From assembly GCA_937915545.1 (NCBI GenBank), contig CALGIJ010000004.1:124001-188000 (forward strand): DNA of 64,000 nucleotides, read 5' to 3'. A model generated the notes under the pieces. It was given only the letters and a program-made list of their open reading frames with translations, was not told the origin of the DNA and ran no database searches. Below are positions 20,162 through 29,705 of this stretch, one piece after another. The number at the start of each line of letters is the position of its first letter. Within the stretch, counting starts at the first letter, position 1. Made by a program: the position numbers and the translations under genes. Source of the DNA: an uncultured Desulfobacterales bacterium. GTDB taxonomy: Bacteria; Desulfobacterota; Desulfobulbia; Desulfobulbales; Desulfocapsaceae.

Positions 20162-20881
20162 CTACTCTTGATTGCTTACGGTGACCTTGCCAGCCTGGGA
20201 AGAAAACGTCGCCTCGGTGGTGCTGACTTTGAGTGACCGCGGCCGGCTCCACTTGGCGTGGTTTTTCGGTTTCTGGTAGGGATCGAGAAGTTCCAGCCGA
20301 CCCAGCTTCTTGAGACGCTCGTAGATCATCACCCAGCCGCAGTTCCGTTCGGAGTCCACCTCGCACTTACCCTTCTCCGCCCCGCCGCAGGGCCCGTTGA
20401 GCAGTTGCTTCGAGCACAGCGTCATCGGACAAAGTCCGCCGGTAAACTCGATGACACACTCCCCGCACAAGGAACAGAACTCCTCGATATCGGTGGTGGA
20501 AACCGTCTCCCCTCCGAAGATGGTATCGCAGCCGGGGTGCACCATGCCGCCGCCGGTGGCGTCGATGACCGTATGAACCCCCTGGCCGCAGCTGAGCACG
20601 AGGAAGCTGTCGGCCTTGGCGACCATATCGGCGAAATCCTCCTTGAGGACCTTCTCGGTATGATCGAGCTTGCACAGCGACATACCCTGGGGGCCGGGGA
20701 CGGTGTACCCCACCACCTCGATCCCGCGTCTGGCCAGGCGTTCTGCCATCATCTTCGTCTCATCCACCCCGCCAGAGTGACACTTCCAGGCGCAGTTGTT
20801 ACAGCCGATGACAAAGACTTTTTCCCCCGGCTTGATGTACTTGACGATCTCCTGTATCGGCTTCTGAATTGTCGCATGCAT
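20162..20881 (-). CDS. metV: MetV, methylenetetrahydrofolate reductase C-terminal-domain protein
   Basis: A 239-residue cysteine-rich partner of MetF. At least thirteen cysteines are present, including IGCNNCAWKCHSGG near the N-terminus and CSLCGECVIEFTGGLCP with LCSKQLLNGPCGGAEKGKCE in the second half. These are metal or Fe-S ligands in the MetV family (zinc-binding N-part, cluster-binding C-part). GPCGG and the NCGWVMIYERLKKLG closing block are diagnostic. It is upstream of metF with a 24-base gap, the order seen in acetogens. No MTHFR electron-transfer genes (rnfC2, hdr) or other C1 genes adjoin, so the electron donor is not known from this window. Confidence 0.9.
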   Translation of the reverse strand: MHATIQKPIQEIVKYIKPGEKVFVIGCNNCAWKCHSGGVDETKMMAERLARRGIEVVGYTVPGPQGMSLCKLDHTEKVLKEDFADMVAKADSFLVLSCGQGVHTVIDATGGGMVHPGCDTIFGGETVSTTDIEEFCSLCGECVIEFTGGLCPMTLCSKQLLNGPCGGAEKGKCEVDSERNCGWVMIYERLKKLGRLELLDPYQKPKNHAKWSRPRSLKVSTTEATFSSQAGKVTVSNQE

Positions 20882-21222
20882 TGTATGACCTCCTGGTTGC
20901 GGCTTGCTGATGATTCACTGTTACAGCATATTCTTAATTACTCAAGCTACCACAACCTTTCCGCCGACACCATATTTTTTATGGACATATGCAAATTATT
21001 TTCCGCAAAGGCCACATCCGGCCTCATCACCGCAACAGACAAGGAGAAGGAAAATCCTCTCTTGTCAACCCCATCGACAGCGAGCGGCGTGCCCCTTCCG
21101 CCATGACCGCAGTTTGCCGATTTGCAAAATTCCCCGGTGCTTCTATACTTGATGAGCAAGACGACGGCATCACTGCGCCGCTGCCCTGGCGCGTTTCTTT
21201 CCCACTCTCTCCGCGAGGACCG
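20882..21222. promoter_or_regulatory. divergent gap between metV and the carbonic-anhydrase-like gene
   Basis: A 341-base gap. The AT-rich part (20920-20995) must hold the divergent promoters; it contains the small inverted repeat CCATA-TTTTT-TATGG (20970-20984). The rest shows no supported gene; an open frame there is only the upstream extension of the next gene. No riboswitch is recognised. Confidence 0.4.
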
Positions 21223-22305
21223 ATGATACGCATAAGCCGCAAGTCAATTCTCGAACGAATCGACTGGATGTACGACCTCGCCCTGCGCCATGGCCAGTAC
21301 TACGGCAGCCCCGAGGCACAGCTGGCACGAACCCGTTATCATGCCCGCCACCCCACTGCCATCGTCGCCATGAAGTGCATGGATGGCCGCCTCAACCTCT
21401 CCGTGGTGACCAATACACCCCCGGGCATCATCCAGCCCTTCCGCAACCTCGGTGGCCAATTCGATCTCGGCTGGCCCCATCTCGGCGAACTGCTGACCTC
21501 CTATGTGCAATCCGTGGCAGCCACCGGACGCCGCGTGCTGATTCTCATCAACTATCATTTTTCCAAGGGTGACGTGCAGCGCGGCTGCGCCGGGTTCGGT
21601 TACGACACCGCAGCGGCCATCGCCCATGCCTACGACATCCAGAGACAGATCAGCTACACCTTCGGCAGTGGCCACACCACTGTCTATCCCCTGGTGTGTG
21701 GCCTGGAGACTGACGAAAATGCACTGATCGTGCATGGCAGCAATGGTTCCCGGCTTGAACTGGCCGGACTTGACGAAGCCGACAAAGCCTCTTTCGACGC
21801 CCGCCTCATCGACCTCTGCCCAGACATGCCGGCACGTATCAGGGAGGACCTGGTGCCCCTTCTGGCCGGCAACCTCGACTATCTGCTGCAGTTACGCCAG
21901 GAAACGGCCGCAGGCATTCCGCCGGTCCTCGACATCGAACACTGCGAGTGGATGATCTGCCTGGGGCGTGGCTTCGATTTTCTCCACACCCCGAACCTCG
22001 CCCTGATCATCGGCCCCTACAGCCCCAACCTCGAAGAGCCGATCCGCAAGGCGGCGGCAATCATCGAGAACAATATGGCCGAAGGGCGCATCCCCGACGA
22101 CGGCATCCTTCTCCTCGCCTCGGTGCCCTATACCGACCTTGGCGTCGATCGCGCCCGGGCCGAACTCAAGTCACGGTTTCTCGCCGGATTCGGAACCGAT
22201 GTCATTCGTCGCGCCTCGCCCTGGCTGGCCGACCGCCTGCACGTGCATACCGCCGTTCTCGACTGGCGCAGCCAGACCTTGGAACGGCTGGCGGAGGCTG
22301 TCTAG
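21223..22305 (+). CDS. carbonic-anhydrase-like protein resembling the carboxysome shell (epsilon/beta) type
   Basis: A 360-residue soluble protein. The block AMKCMDGR (C52, D54, R56) has the Cys-x-Asp-x-Arg pattern of beta- and epsilon-class carbonic anhydrases. It is followed 60 residues later by H112 and C122 in NYHFSKGDVQRGC. A Cys...His...Cys zinc site with a His-to-Cys spacing near ten is like the carboxysomal CsoSCA and unlike common beta enzymes (spacing three). FRNLGGQFDLGWP precedes the histidine. The C-terminal half, with HCEWMICLGRGFDFLH, resembles the degenerate repeat domain of CsoSCA. No carboxysome shell or RuBisCO gene is present. The ATG at 21223 is preceded by GAGGA. Its gene converges on a gamma-type carbonic anhydrase gene. 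Activity is inferred. Confidence 0.6.
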   Translation: MIRISRKSILERIDWMYDLALRHGQYYGSPEAQLARTRYHARHPTAIVAMKCMDGRLNLSVVTNTPPGIIQPFRNLGGQFDLGWPHLGELLTSYVQSVAATGRRVLILINYHFSKGDVQRGCAGFGYDTAAAIAHAYDIQRQISYTFGSGHTTVYPLVCGLETDENALIVHGSNGSRLELAGLDEADKASFDARLIDLCPDMPARIREDLVPLLAGNLDYLLQLRQETAAGIPPVLDIEHCEWMICLGRGFDFLHTPNLALIIGPYSPNLEEPIRKAAAIIENNMAEGRIPDDGILLLASVPYTDLGVDRARAELKSRFLAGFGTDVIRRASPWLADRLHVHTAVLDWRSQTLERLAEAV

Positions 22306-22449
22306 AAGCTAGAGAGCAAAGGAGATAGGGAAGGCTTGAAGAGACGGGAATAAGAGTGTCAGGCCTGGCCTGCGGCTCGGCCGGGACTCGGTGCAACGGC
22401 ACGGACGGCCGCCGCAAAGAATGATACGAGCGGGCAGGAGGGCGGGCGT

Positions 22450-22959
22450 CTACTTATGCCAGCCGGCATAGTCTACATAACGGTCGGCTATGCCGCGAAG
22501 CATTACGCCGAAGGCCTCGCTCTGGCCTTCTTTGATCTTGCGGGCCGGAACACCGGCATAGATGGTCCCCGTTTCAACCCGGGTTCCCTGGGTGAGCACC
22601 GCCCCGGCGGCGATGATGGCGTTACTCTCGACGATGCAGTCATCCATGACAATCGCCCCCATGCCGACGAGGACATTGTCGTGAATGGTGCAACCATGGA
22701 CGATGGCGTTATGACCGATGGAGACCATGTCGCCGATGGTAGTCGGCGACTTCCGATAGGTGCAATGCACCACCGCCCCGTCCTGAATATTCACCTTACT
22801 GCCGATGCGGATATAGTGTACGTCGCCTCGAACCACCGCGTGATACCAGACCGAGCAATAGTCGCCGAAAACCACGTCGCCGACAACCACCGCATTTTCG
22901 GCAAAAAAACAATCCTGGCCATAGCGAGGCATGCAGCCGTTGATTTCTTTGATGAGCAT
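22450..22959 (-). CDS. gamma-class carbonic anhydrase family protein (left-handed beta-helix)
   Basis: A 169-residue hexapeptide-repeat protein of the gamma-carbonic anhydrase family (YrdA/CaiE-like). The three metal histidines are H65 (DGAVVHCT), H83 and H88 (IGHNAIVHGC), with the H-x4-H spacing seen in the archaeal Cam enzyme. Repeats such as VVGDVVFGDYCSVWYHAVV build the helix, and YAGVPARKIK closes it. Many members are of uncertain activity. It is the last gene of the minus-strand series after the biotin-dependent pycB-like gene, separated by two hairpins. Supplying or removing bicarbonate around the carboxylating and decarboxylating enzymes is a reasonable role, but not proven by sequence. 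Confidence 0.85.
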   Translation of the reverse strand: MLIKEINGCMPRYGQDCFFAENAVVVGDVVFGDYCSVWYHAVVRGDVHYIRIGSKVNIQDGAVVHCTYRKSPTTIGDMVSIGHNAIVHGCTIHDNVLVGMGAIVMDDCIVESNAIIAAGAVLTQGTRVETGTIYAGVPARKIKEGQSEAFGVMLRGIADRYVDYAGWHK

Positions 22960-22985
22960 CGGTCCTTTTCGCCTCCCTTAACGGA

Positions 22986-23032
22986 GCACCCGCCCCGGCC
23001 GCCCCGAGGGGAACGGCATGAAGGGCGGGTGC
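22986..23032. repeat. 10-bp perfect inverted repeat between pycB-like and gamma-carbonic anhydrase genes
   Basis: Arms GCACCCGCCC (22986-22995) and GGGCGGGTGC (23023-23032) with a 27-base loop. It stands after the hairpin at 23051-23072 and just upstream of the gamma-carbonic anhydrase gene. It may tune read-through into that gene. Confidence 0.45.
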
Positions 23033-23050
23033 CGATGGTGATACCAGCCA

Positions 23051-23072
23051 GTCGCCCCGCATGCCGGGCGAC
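23051..23072 (-). terminator. hairpin directly after the pycB-like gene
   Basis: Arms GTCGCCC (23051-23057) and GGGCGAC (23066-23072) with an 8-base loop, starting 8 bases after the stop codon on the minus strand. No T run follows. Confidence 0.4.
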
Positions 23073-23080
23073 CGGAGGGA

Positions 23081-25045
23081 CTATTCAATGACGCAGAGCA
23101 CGGCGCCTTTGGCGACGGTGTCGCCGCTGGCGAACTTGACCCCCTGCACCTTGCCGGAACGAGGCGCGGTCAGAGCATTCTCCATCTTCATGGCCTCGAG
23201 GATGACCACGGTGTCACCTTGGTTGACACTGTCGCCGACCTTCACCAGGTATTTGACGATCATGCCCGGCATCGGCGCCAGCACCACCGTGCCTTCGCCG
23301 TGGTGTGCGACTTCCGGCGCCGGGGCGGGAGCCGGCGGCTGCAGAGGGGCAGCGGGGGCTGGGGGGGCAGCGGGAGCAGCAGCGGGGGCCATGGCCACTA
23401 CCTGCGGGGCGCCGCCCACCGGATCGACTTCGACGGCGAAGTAGTCGTCGTCGATGAAGACGTTGAAGGTGCGTACCGCCTGGGACTTGGGAGGCTTCTC
23501 GACCTCCTTGGCCTCGACCAGCTTGCCGGCCAGAGCCTTCTTGACCAGTTCCTCACGCTTCTTGACAGCCTCGAGGGTGATTGGCTTGACGCTTGCCGGC
23601 GGCTCGGCCTTGCCGTACTTCCACTCAAGGAACTTCTTGCCGGTGACCGGGAACTGGGCATAGAGAATGAGATCGTCCATATCGCGGGCGAGATCGCCGA
23701 TCTCCTTTTTGGCCTTCTCGAGCTCCGGCTCGAGCACTTCCGCCGGGCGGCAGCTGATGGGCTGCTCGCCACGCGGATAGCCCTTGAGGGCCTTGGCCTG
23801 GACCTCGGGATTGATGGGAATGGCGGTCTTGCCATAGAGCCCGAAGCAGAGATCCTTGACCTGGCTGGTGATCATCTTGTAGCGCTCGCCGGGGGTATCG
23901 TGCAGGACGTTGTTGACCGTCTGCACCCCGACGATCTGACTGGTGGGGGTGACCAGCGGCACCTGGCCGAGGTCCTTGCGCACCCGTGGCAGCTCCTTGT
24001 AGACCTCGTCAATCTTGTCGAGGGCGTCCATCTCGCGCAGCTGGTTGACGAGGTTGGAGAGCATGCCGCCCGGGGTCTGGTGGAGAAGCACGTTGATATC
24101 GATGATCGACACTTTGGAGTCATCAAGGAGGTGCTTGTACTTGGGCATCACCTGCTTTTCAAAGATCTCATTGATCTCGGCAAGCTTTTTGATGTCGAAA
24201 CCGGTGTCGCGGTTGGTGCCCAGCAGGGCCATCACCAGAGGCTCGACGGCGGCATGGGAAGTGCGGTAGGCGTAGGGGGTCATGCAGGTATCGATGATGT
24301 CGACCCCGGCCTCGATGGCCTTGAGGTGGGTCATCGGCGACATCCCCGAGGTGAAGTGGCTGTGCAGGTGGACCGGCACCTTGACGGTCTTTTTCAGCGC
24401 TTTGACCAGGGGGTAGGCGTCATAGGGGGCGAGCAGGCCGGCCATGTCCTTGACGCAGATGGAGTCGGCGCCCATCTCCTCGAGTTCCTTGGCCTTGCGG
24501 GTATAGTAGTCGAGGTTGTAGACCTCGCCGCCAAGACGAGGCTCGGTGAGGGTGTAGCAGATGCAGCCCTGGAAATGCTTGCCGCTTTTTTTGATCTGTT
24601 TGACCACCGTCTCGAAGTTGCGGTAGTCGTTGAGGGCATCGAAGGTTCGGAAGACGTCCATGCCGTTTTCCGCCGCCCGCTCGACGAAGGCATAGGCGAG
24701 GTCGTCGGCGTAGTTGCGGTAGCCCACCAGGTTCTGGGCGCGCAGCAGCATGGAGAAGGGGGTCTTCTTGATATAGCGTTTGAGGGTGCGCAGCCGCTCC
24801 CAGGGGTCTTCGTTGAGGAAGCGGTGCATGGTGTCGAAGGTCGCCCCGCCCCAGGTCTCGATGGCCCAGAAGCCAACCTCGTCCATCAGCTCCGCCACCG
24901 GGATCATGTCCTCGGTACGGCCACGGGTGGCGAAAAGGGACTGATGCCCGTCGCGCAGCGACAGGTCCATGATCTTCACCGGGTTTTTGGCCTTGGGTCG
25001 ATCCGCCGAATAGTCCAACGTGGTCATCTTAACTTGATCGCTCAT
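23081..25045 (-). CDS. biotin-dependent carboxyltransferase with fused biotin carrier (PycB / transcarboxylase 5S plus 1.3S)
   Basis: A 654-residue protein. The N-terminal HMGL-like TIM barrel binds metal and the keto acid: SLRDGHQSLFATR has the catalytic/metal aspartate region, and HLHSHFTSGM has metal histidines. The barrel is followed by the conserved carboxylase domain (TPTSQIVGVQTVNNVL). An Ala/Pro-rich linker (about 545-575) leads to a biotinyl domain with K620 in EAMKMEN. It resembles pyruvate carboxylase subunit B, oxaloacetate decarboxylase alpha and transcarboxylase 5S. The neighbouring 12S-like subunit (25770-27320) and lack of a biotin carboxylase suggest a methylmalonyl-CoA:pyruvate transcarboxylase with carrier fused to 5S. 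The ATG at 25045 was chosen; the upstream 44 codons are non-conserved. Confidence 0.85.
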   Translation of the reverse strand: MSDQVKMTTLDYSADRPKAKNPVKIMDLSLRDGHQSLFATRGRTEDMIPVAELMDEVGFWAIETWGGATFDTMHRFLNEDPWERLRTLKRYIKKTPFSMLLRAQNLVGYRNYADDLAYAFVERAAENGMDVFRTFDALNDYRNFETVVKQIKKSGKHFQGCICYTLTEPRLGGEVYNLDYYTRKAKELEEMGADSICVKDMAGLLAPYDAYPLVKALKKTVKVPVHLHSHFTSGMSPMTHLKAIEAGVDIIDTCMTPYAYRTSHAAVEPLVMALLGTNRDTGFDIKKLAEINEIFEKQVMPKYKHLLDDSKVSIIDINVLLHQTPGGMLSNLVNQLREMDALDKIDEVYKELPRVRKDLGQVPLVTPTSQIVGVQTVNNVLHDTPGERYKMITSQVKDLCFGLYGKTAIPINPEVQAKALKGYPRGEQPISCRPAEVLEPELEKAKKEIGDLARDMDDLILYAQFPVTGKKFLEWKYGKAEPPASVKPITLEAVKKREELVKKALAGKLVEAKEVEKPPKSQAVRTFNVFIDDDYFAVEVDPVGGAPQVVAMAPAAAPAAPPAPAAPLQPPAPAPAPEVAHHGEGTVVLAPMPGMIVKYLVKVGDSVNQGDTVVILEAMKMENALTAPRSGKVQGVKFASGDTVAKGAVLCVIE

Positions 25046-25157
25046 TATCCGTCTCTCCTTGTTCCTTGTCCTCGCCCTGGGGGGTGCCGGCGTCACCAGG
25101 CCGCTCTCTTGCCCCGGTACCCCGGGAAACACCGGCCAGCGACACCCCGGGAAGGCG

Positions 25158-25361
25158 CTAGAAGCGTGTAAACACACGTAGTTGAATGAGTTTCCTCATG
25201 GCCATCATTTCCTGGCGGCCACTCTGTCCCCAGTGGCTGGTGTCAAGAGTCGGCGCAGCGGGCATGGTTGGAGCCGTCCCCGCCTTTGCCGCCTCTTCCT
25301 GCTGCAGATAGAGGCTCACCGCGGCCAGCGCGGCGGCCATTTTTTTCTTGTTTACCGCCAT
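25158..25361 (-). CDS. small carboxyltransferase-associated protein, MmdE/epsilon-like (inferred)
   Basis: A 67-residue basic protein encoded between the 12S-like and 5S-like genes, with GAGAGG before its ATG. The N-terminal part NKKKMAAALAAVSLYLQQEE and the C-terminal WGQSGRQEMMAMRKLIQ follow the same pattern as the last 50 residues of the OadG-type subunit at 12279-12722 (AAVI.AVL then PWSRAGL...R). In Veillonella the methylmalonyl-CoA decarboxylase has a small epsilon subunit (MmdE) that resembles the MmdD C-terminus, which is the comparison I make. It has no membrane anchor. It may hold the carboxyltransferase and biotin carrier together in the soluble enzyme. Identity is inferred from pattern and location. 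Confidence 0.6.
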   Translation of the reverse strand: MAVNKKKMAAALAAVSLYLQQEEAAKAGTAPTMPAAPTLDTSHWGQSGRQEMMAMRKLIQLRVFTRF

Positions 25362-25450
25362 CCTCTCACCCTTTTTTGAACGCCCCGCACTGCCTGCATA
25401 GCGGCGTTGATGGCCGGCAGATTTCGGCCCGGCCGTTCCGCCGCCACGGC

Positions 25451-25735
25451 TCAGCAGCTGTAGAGGGCATATTCGGTTTCTTCGCCGAGCAGCTTGTCGA
25501 TCTGTGCCTGCACCGCGATGCGCTTGGGGTTATTGACCCAGTTGTTCCAGTCTTCCAGAGAACGCCAGGTACCGATGACCATGCATTCGTCCTTCTTGTC
25601 GAGGCGAGTCAAGGTCTCCCCGGATACATAGCCGGGCTGGCTGAGAGCCAGCGCGCGCAGTTCACGCAGGAGCAGCGTCAGCTCCGCTTCCCTGGTGTCG
25701 ATCATCTTCCGCTTGATAAAAATCTTTACCGTCAT
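25451..25735 (-). CDS. antibiotic-biosynthesis-monooxygenase (ABM) domain protein
   Basis: A 94-residue ferredoxin-like-fold protein. VKIFIKRKM at the start, a helix with LLLRELRALALSQPGYVSGE, then IGTWRSLEDWNNWVNNPKR are typical of the ABM/YgiN family, whose members range from small monooxygenases to haem-degrading enzymes and proteins of unknown role. It is encoded 34 bases after the 12S-like carboxyltransferase gene and before the small epsilon-like gene, on the same strand. Why it belongs in a carboxyl-transfer operon is not clear; no cofactor motif is visible. Confidence 0.75.
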   Translation of the reverse strand: MTVKIFIKRKMIDTREAELTLLLRELRALALSQPGYVSGETLTRLDKKDECMVIGTWRSLEDWNNWVNNPKRIAVQAQIDKLLGEETEYALYSC

Positions 25736-25769
25736 CGTACTCTCCTGACAATCAGAGGCTGGTTTTTCG

Positions 25770-27320
<1,551 letters not shown>

Positions 27321-27459
27321 ATCTTCTCCTTGAAAATACTGGGAATAGCGGTTGCCGGCAAACTCGCCACCACCCCCCTGCAGACCCCGCCTGTCTGTTT
27401 CGACATGACGGTGCCAGGCTCGGAAGCTGAATGGCGCCCGGTCCCTCCGCGTTGGAAAG

Positions 27460-27484
27460 CGGCACCAGTGTTTTCCTGGTGCCG
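27460..27484 (-). terminator. hairpin after sucD
   Basis: Perfect 9-bp arms CGGCACCAG (27460-27468) and CTGGTGCCG (27476-27484) with a 7-base loop, 27 bases after the sucD stop on the minus strand, followed by CTTTCC. It separates sucCD from the carboxyltransferase genes. Confidence 0.55.
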
Positions 27485-27510
27485 CAACGACCGGAGAGAC
27501 CGAAATGTTA

Positions 27511-28383
27511 TCAGGAAAAGACCTCCTTGCACAGACGCCCCAACGTGCCGAGATCCTTGCAGACGGCGATGCCGCTCTGCTCCATGGCGGCGATCTTGGC
27601 GGTGGCGGTGCCCTGCCCGCCACTGACGATGGCGCCGGCATGGCCCATGCGGCGACCTGGAGGCGCGGTCAGGCCGGCAATGAAGCCGACCACCGGCTTG
27701 TTCATATTGGCCTTGATCCACGCGGCGGCCTGCTCCTCGGCGTTGCCGCCGATCTCCCCGACCATGACCACGGCCTTGGTCTCGGGATCGGCATTGAAGG
27801 CCTCGAGGCAGTCGAGGAAGCCGGTGCCGTTGACCGGATCACCGCCAATGCCGACGCAGGTGGTCTGCCCGAGACCGACCTGGGTGAGTTGATGGACGAC
27901 CTCATAGGTGAGTGTGCCGGAGCGGGAGACCACGCCCACCGGCCCGCCGGGGGTGTGGATGGCGCCGGGCATGATGCCGATCTTGCACTGCCCCGGGGTG
28001 ATGATACCCGGGCAGTTGGGACCGATAAGACGGCTCTTCCTGGTGGCCAGATAATTCTTGACGCGCAGCATATCCATCACCGGCACACCCTCGGTGATAC
28101 AGACGATGACCTCGATGCCGGCATCCACCGCCTCGAGGATGGCATCGGCGGCAAACGGCGGCGGCACGAGGATCATCGAGGCGTTGGCCCCGGTTTTGTC
28201 CCTGGCCTCCTGCACGGTGTTGAACACCGGCACCTCGTCCATCTTCTGCCCGCCCTTGCCCGGGGTGACCCCGGCGACCACTTTGGTGCCGTAGGCGATG
28301 CATTGCTGGGTGTGGAACTGCCCCTCTTTGCCGGTGATACCCTGCACCAGCACCCGTGTTTCCTTACTGACGAAAATACTCAT
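27511..28383 (-). CDS. sucD: succinyl-CoA synthetase alpha subunit
   Basis: Catalytic subunit of succinyl-CoA synthetase, 290 residues, carrying the phosphorylated histidine. The CoA-binding Rossmann domain begins at VLVQGITGKEGQFHTQQC, then IGPNCPGIITPG follows. The active-site histidine is H248 in GRRMGHAGAI. It forms succinate, CoA and ATP (or GTP) from succinyl-CoA, the energy-yielding step after methylmalonyl-CoA mutase. It follows sucC by 64 bases. Confidence 0.96.
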   Translation of the reverse strand: MSIFVSKETRVLVQGITGKEGQFHTQQCIAYGTKVVAGVTPGKGGQKMDEVPVFNTVQEARDKTGANASMILVPPPFAADAILEAVDAGIEVIVCITEGVPVMDMLRVKNYLATRKSRLIGPNCPGIITPGQCKIGIMPGAIHTPGGPVGVVSRSGTLTYEVVHQLTQVGLGQTTCVGIGGDPVNGTGFLDCLEAFNADPETKAVVMVGEIGGNAEEQAAAWIKANMNKPVVGFIAGLTAPPGRRMGHAGAIVSGGQGTATAKIAAMEQSGIAVCKDLGTLGRLCKEVFS

Positions 28384-28447
28384 GATTCCCTTCCAGAATA
28401 GTGTTATCGACGCGCGCTACAGCGGCGGGGCGGCAATGGCCGCGACA

Positions 28448-29605
28448 TTAGGCAACGATCTCGGCCACCTTGCGGGCGGCATCGGAGAGATCGGAGGCGT
28501 TGATCAGCTTCAGCCCGGATTCGGCGAGAATCCGCCTGCCTTCCTCAACGTTGGTGCCTTCCATGCGCACCACCACCGGTACCGACAGCTGCACCTTTTT
28601 CGCCGCCTGGACAACTCCCTGGGCAAGGACATCGCAGCGCAGGATGCCGCCAAAGATGTTGATGAGGATGCCCTTGACCTTGGAGTCGCTGAGGATGATG
28701 CGGAAGCCGTTCTCGACCATCTCGGCATTGGCGCCACCGCCGACATCGAGGAAGTTGGCAGGCTCCGCCCCGGCCTGCTTGATGATGTCCATGGTGGCCA
28801 TGGCCAGGCCGGCGCCGTTGACCATATTGCCGACGTTACCGCCGAGGTTGATATAGTTGAGATTGAACTTGGCCGCCTCGGCCTCGGTGGGGTCATCCTC
28901 GTTGGGATCGTGCATGGCGACCACATCGGCATGACGGTAGAGCGCGTTGGAGTCGATATCCATCTTGGCGTCGAGGGCGATGATGCGTTTGTCCTCGGTG
29001 ATGATCAGCGGGTTGATCTCCACCAGCGAGCAGTCGTAATCGACGAAAAGGCTGTAGAGGCCGCGGAGGATGGCGGCGAATTCTTTCATCAGCTCTTTTT
29101 CCAGCTCGAGCCCGTACATGACGCGGTTGATATGGTAGCCACGAATACCGGTGATCGGGTTGACCGGCACCTTGATGATGCGCTCGGGGGTCTTGGCAGC
29201 GACTTCTTCAATGTCCATGCCGCCGTCCTGGCTGGCAATGATGGTGACAGTCGCCGTGGCCCGATCGGGGACGAGGGAAAGGTACATCTCCTTGGCAATA
29301 GCCACCCCTTTCTCCACCAGCAGGGTCTTGACCAGGCGGCCTTCAGGCCCGGTCTGCTTGGTCACCAGGGTCATGCCGAGAATGGCCGTCGCCGCCTTGG
29401 TCACCTCTTCTGCCGTCCTCGCCACCTTGACGCCGCCACCCTTGCCGCGCCCACCGGCGTGGATCTGCGCCTTGACCGCCACGGGAAGCCCGAGCTCGGC
29501 GGCGATCTTCTCGATCTCCGCCACGGTGCTGCCGACACCGCCCTGCGGCGTCGGCACCTTGTACTTGCGAAAAAGCTCTTTCGCCTGGTATTCGTGGATC
29601 TTCAT
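28448..29605 (-). CDS. sucC: succinyl-CoA synthetase beta subunit
   Basis: Nucleotide-binding subunit, 385 residues. The ATP-grasp domain starts at MKIHEYQAKELFRKY and carries VKAQIHAGGRGKGGGVK. LVEINPLIITEDKRIIALDAK gives the metal-binding region, and IFGGILRCDVLAQGV closes the CoA-ligase domain. Length is normal. The ATG at 29605 fits the family; the open frame's upstream extension does not. The gene stands 100 bases after prpE, with a strong hairpin in between. Confidence 0.96.
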   Translation of the reverse strand: MKIHEYQAKELFRKYKVPTPQGGVGSTVAEIEKIAAELGLPVAVKAQIHAGGRGKGGGVKVARTAEEVTKAATAILGMTLVTKQTGPEGRLVKTLLVEKGVAIAKEMYLSLVPDRATATVTIIASQDGGMDIEEVAAKTPERIIKVPVNPITGIRGYHINRVMYGLELEKELMKEFAAILRGLYSLFVDYDCSLVEINPLIITEDKRIIALDAKMDIDSNALYRHADVVAMHDPNEDDPTEAEAAKFNLNYINLGGNVGNMVNGAGLAMATMDIIKQAGAEPANFLDVGGGANAEMVENGFRIILSDSKVKGILINIFGGILRCDVLAQGVVQAAKKVQLSVPVVVRMEGTNVEEGRRILAESGLKLINASDLSDAARKVAEIVA

Positions 29606-29668
29606 AGAAAAGCCTTCCTGAAAAGCGGGGCCCGTGATCGTCGCGAACCCCTTGGACATGGGAAAAGA

Positions 29669-29693
29669 GGCGGCGGCACCCGGTGCCGCCGCC
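29669..29693 (-). terminator. terminator-like hairpin between prpE and sucC
   Basis: An 11-bp perfect stem, GGCGGCGGCAC (29669-29679) with GTGCCGCCGCC (29683-29693) and a 3-base loop. On the minus strand it is followed by TCTTTTCCC. It lies 12 bases after the prpE stop, so most prpE transcripts may end here and sucCD expression may need its own promoter or read-through. Confidence 0.65.
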
Positions 29694-29705
29694 CGGTTGC
29701 AACGG

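Noticed and set aside
20915..20935. Sixth TAACA-N-TGTTA site upstream of metV (CACTGTTACA)
   Set aside because: Only one half of the palindrome (TGTTACA) is present; the other half does not match.
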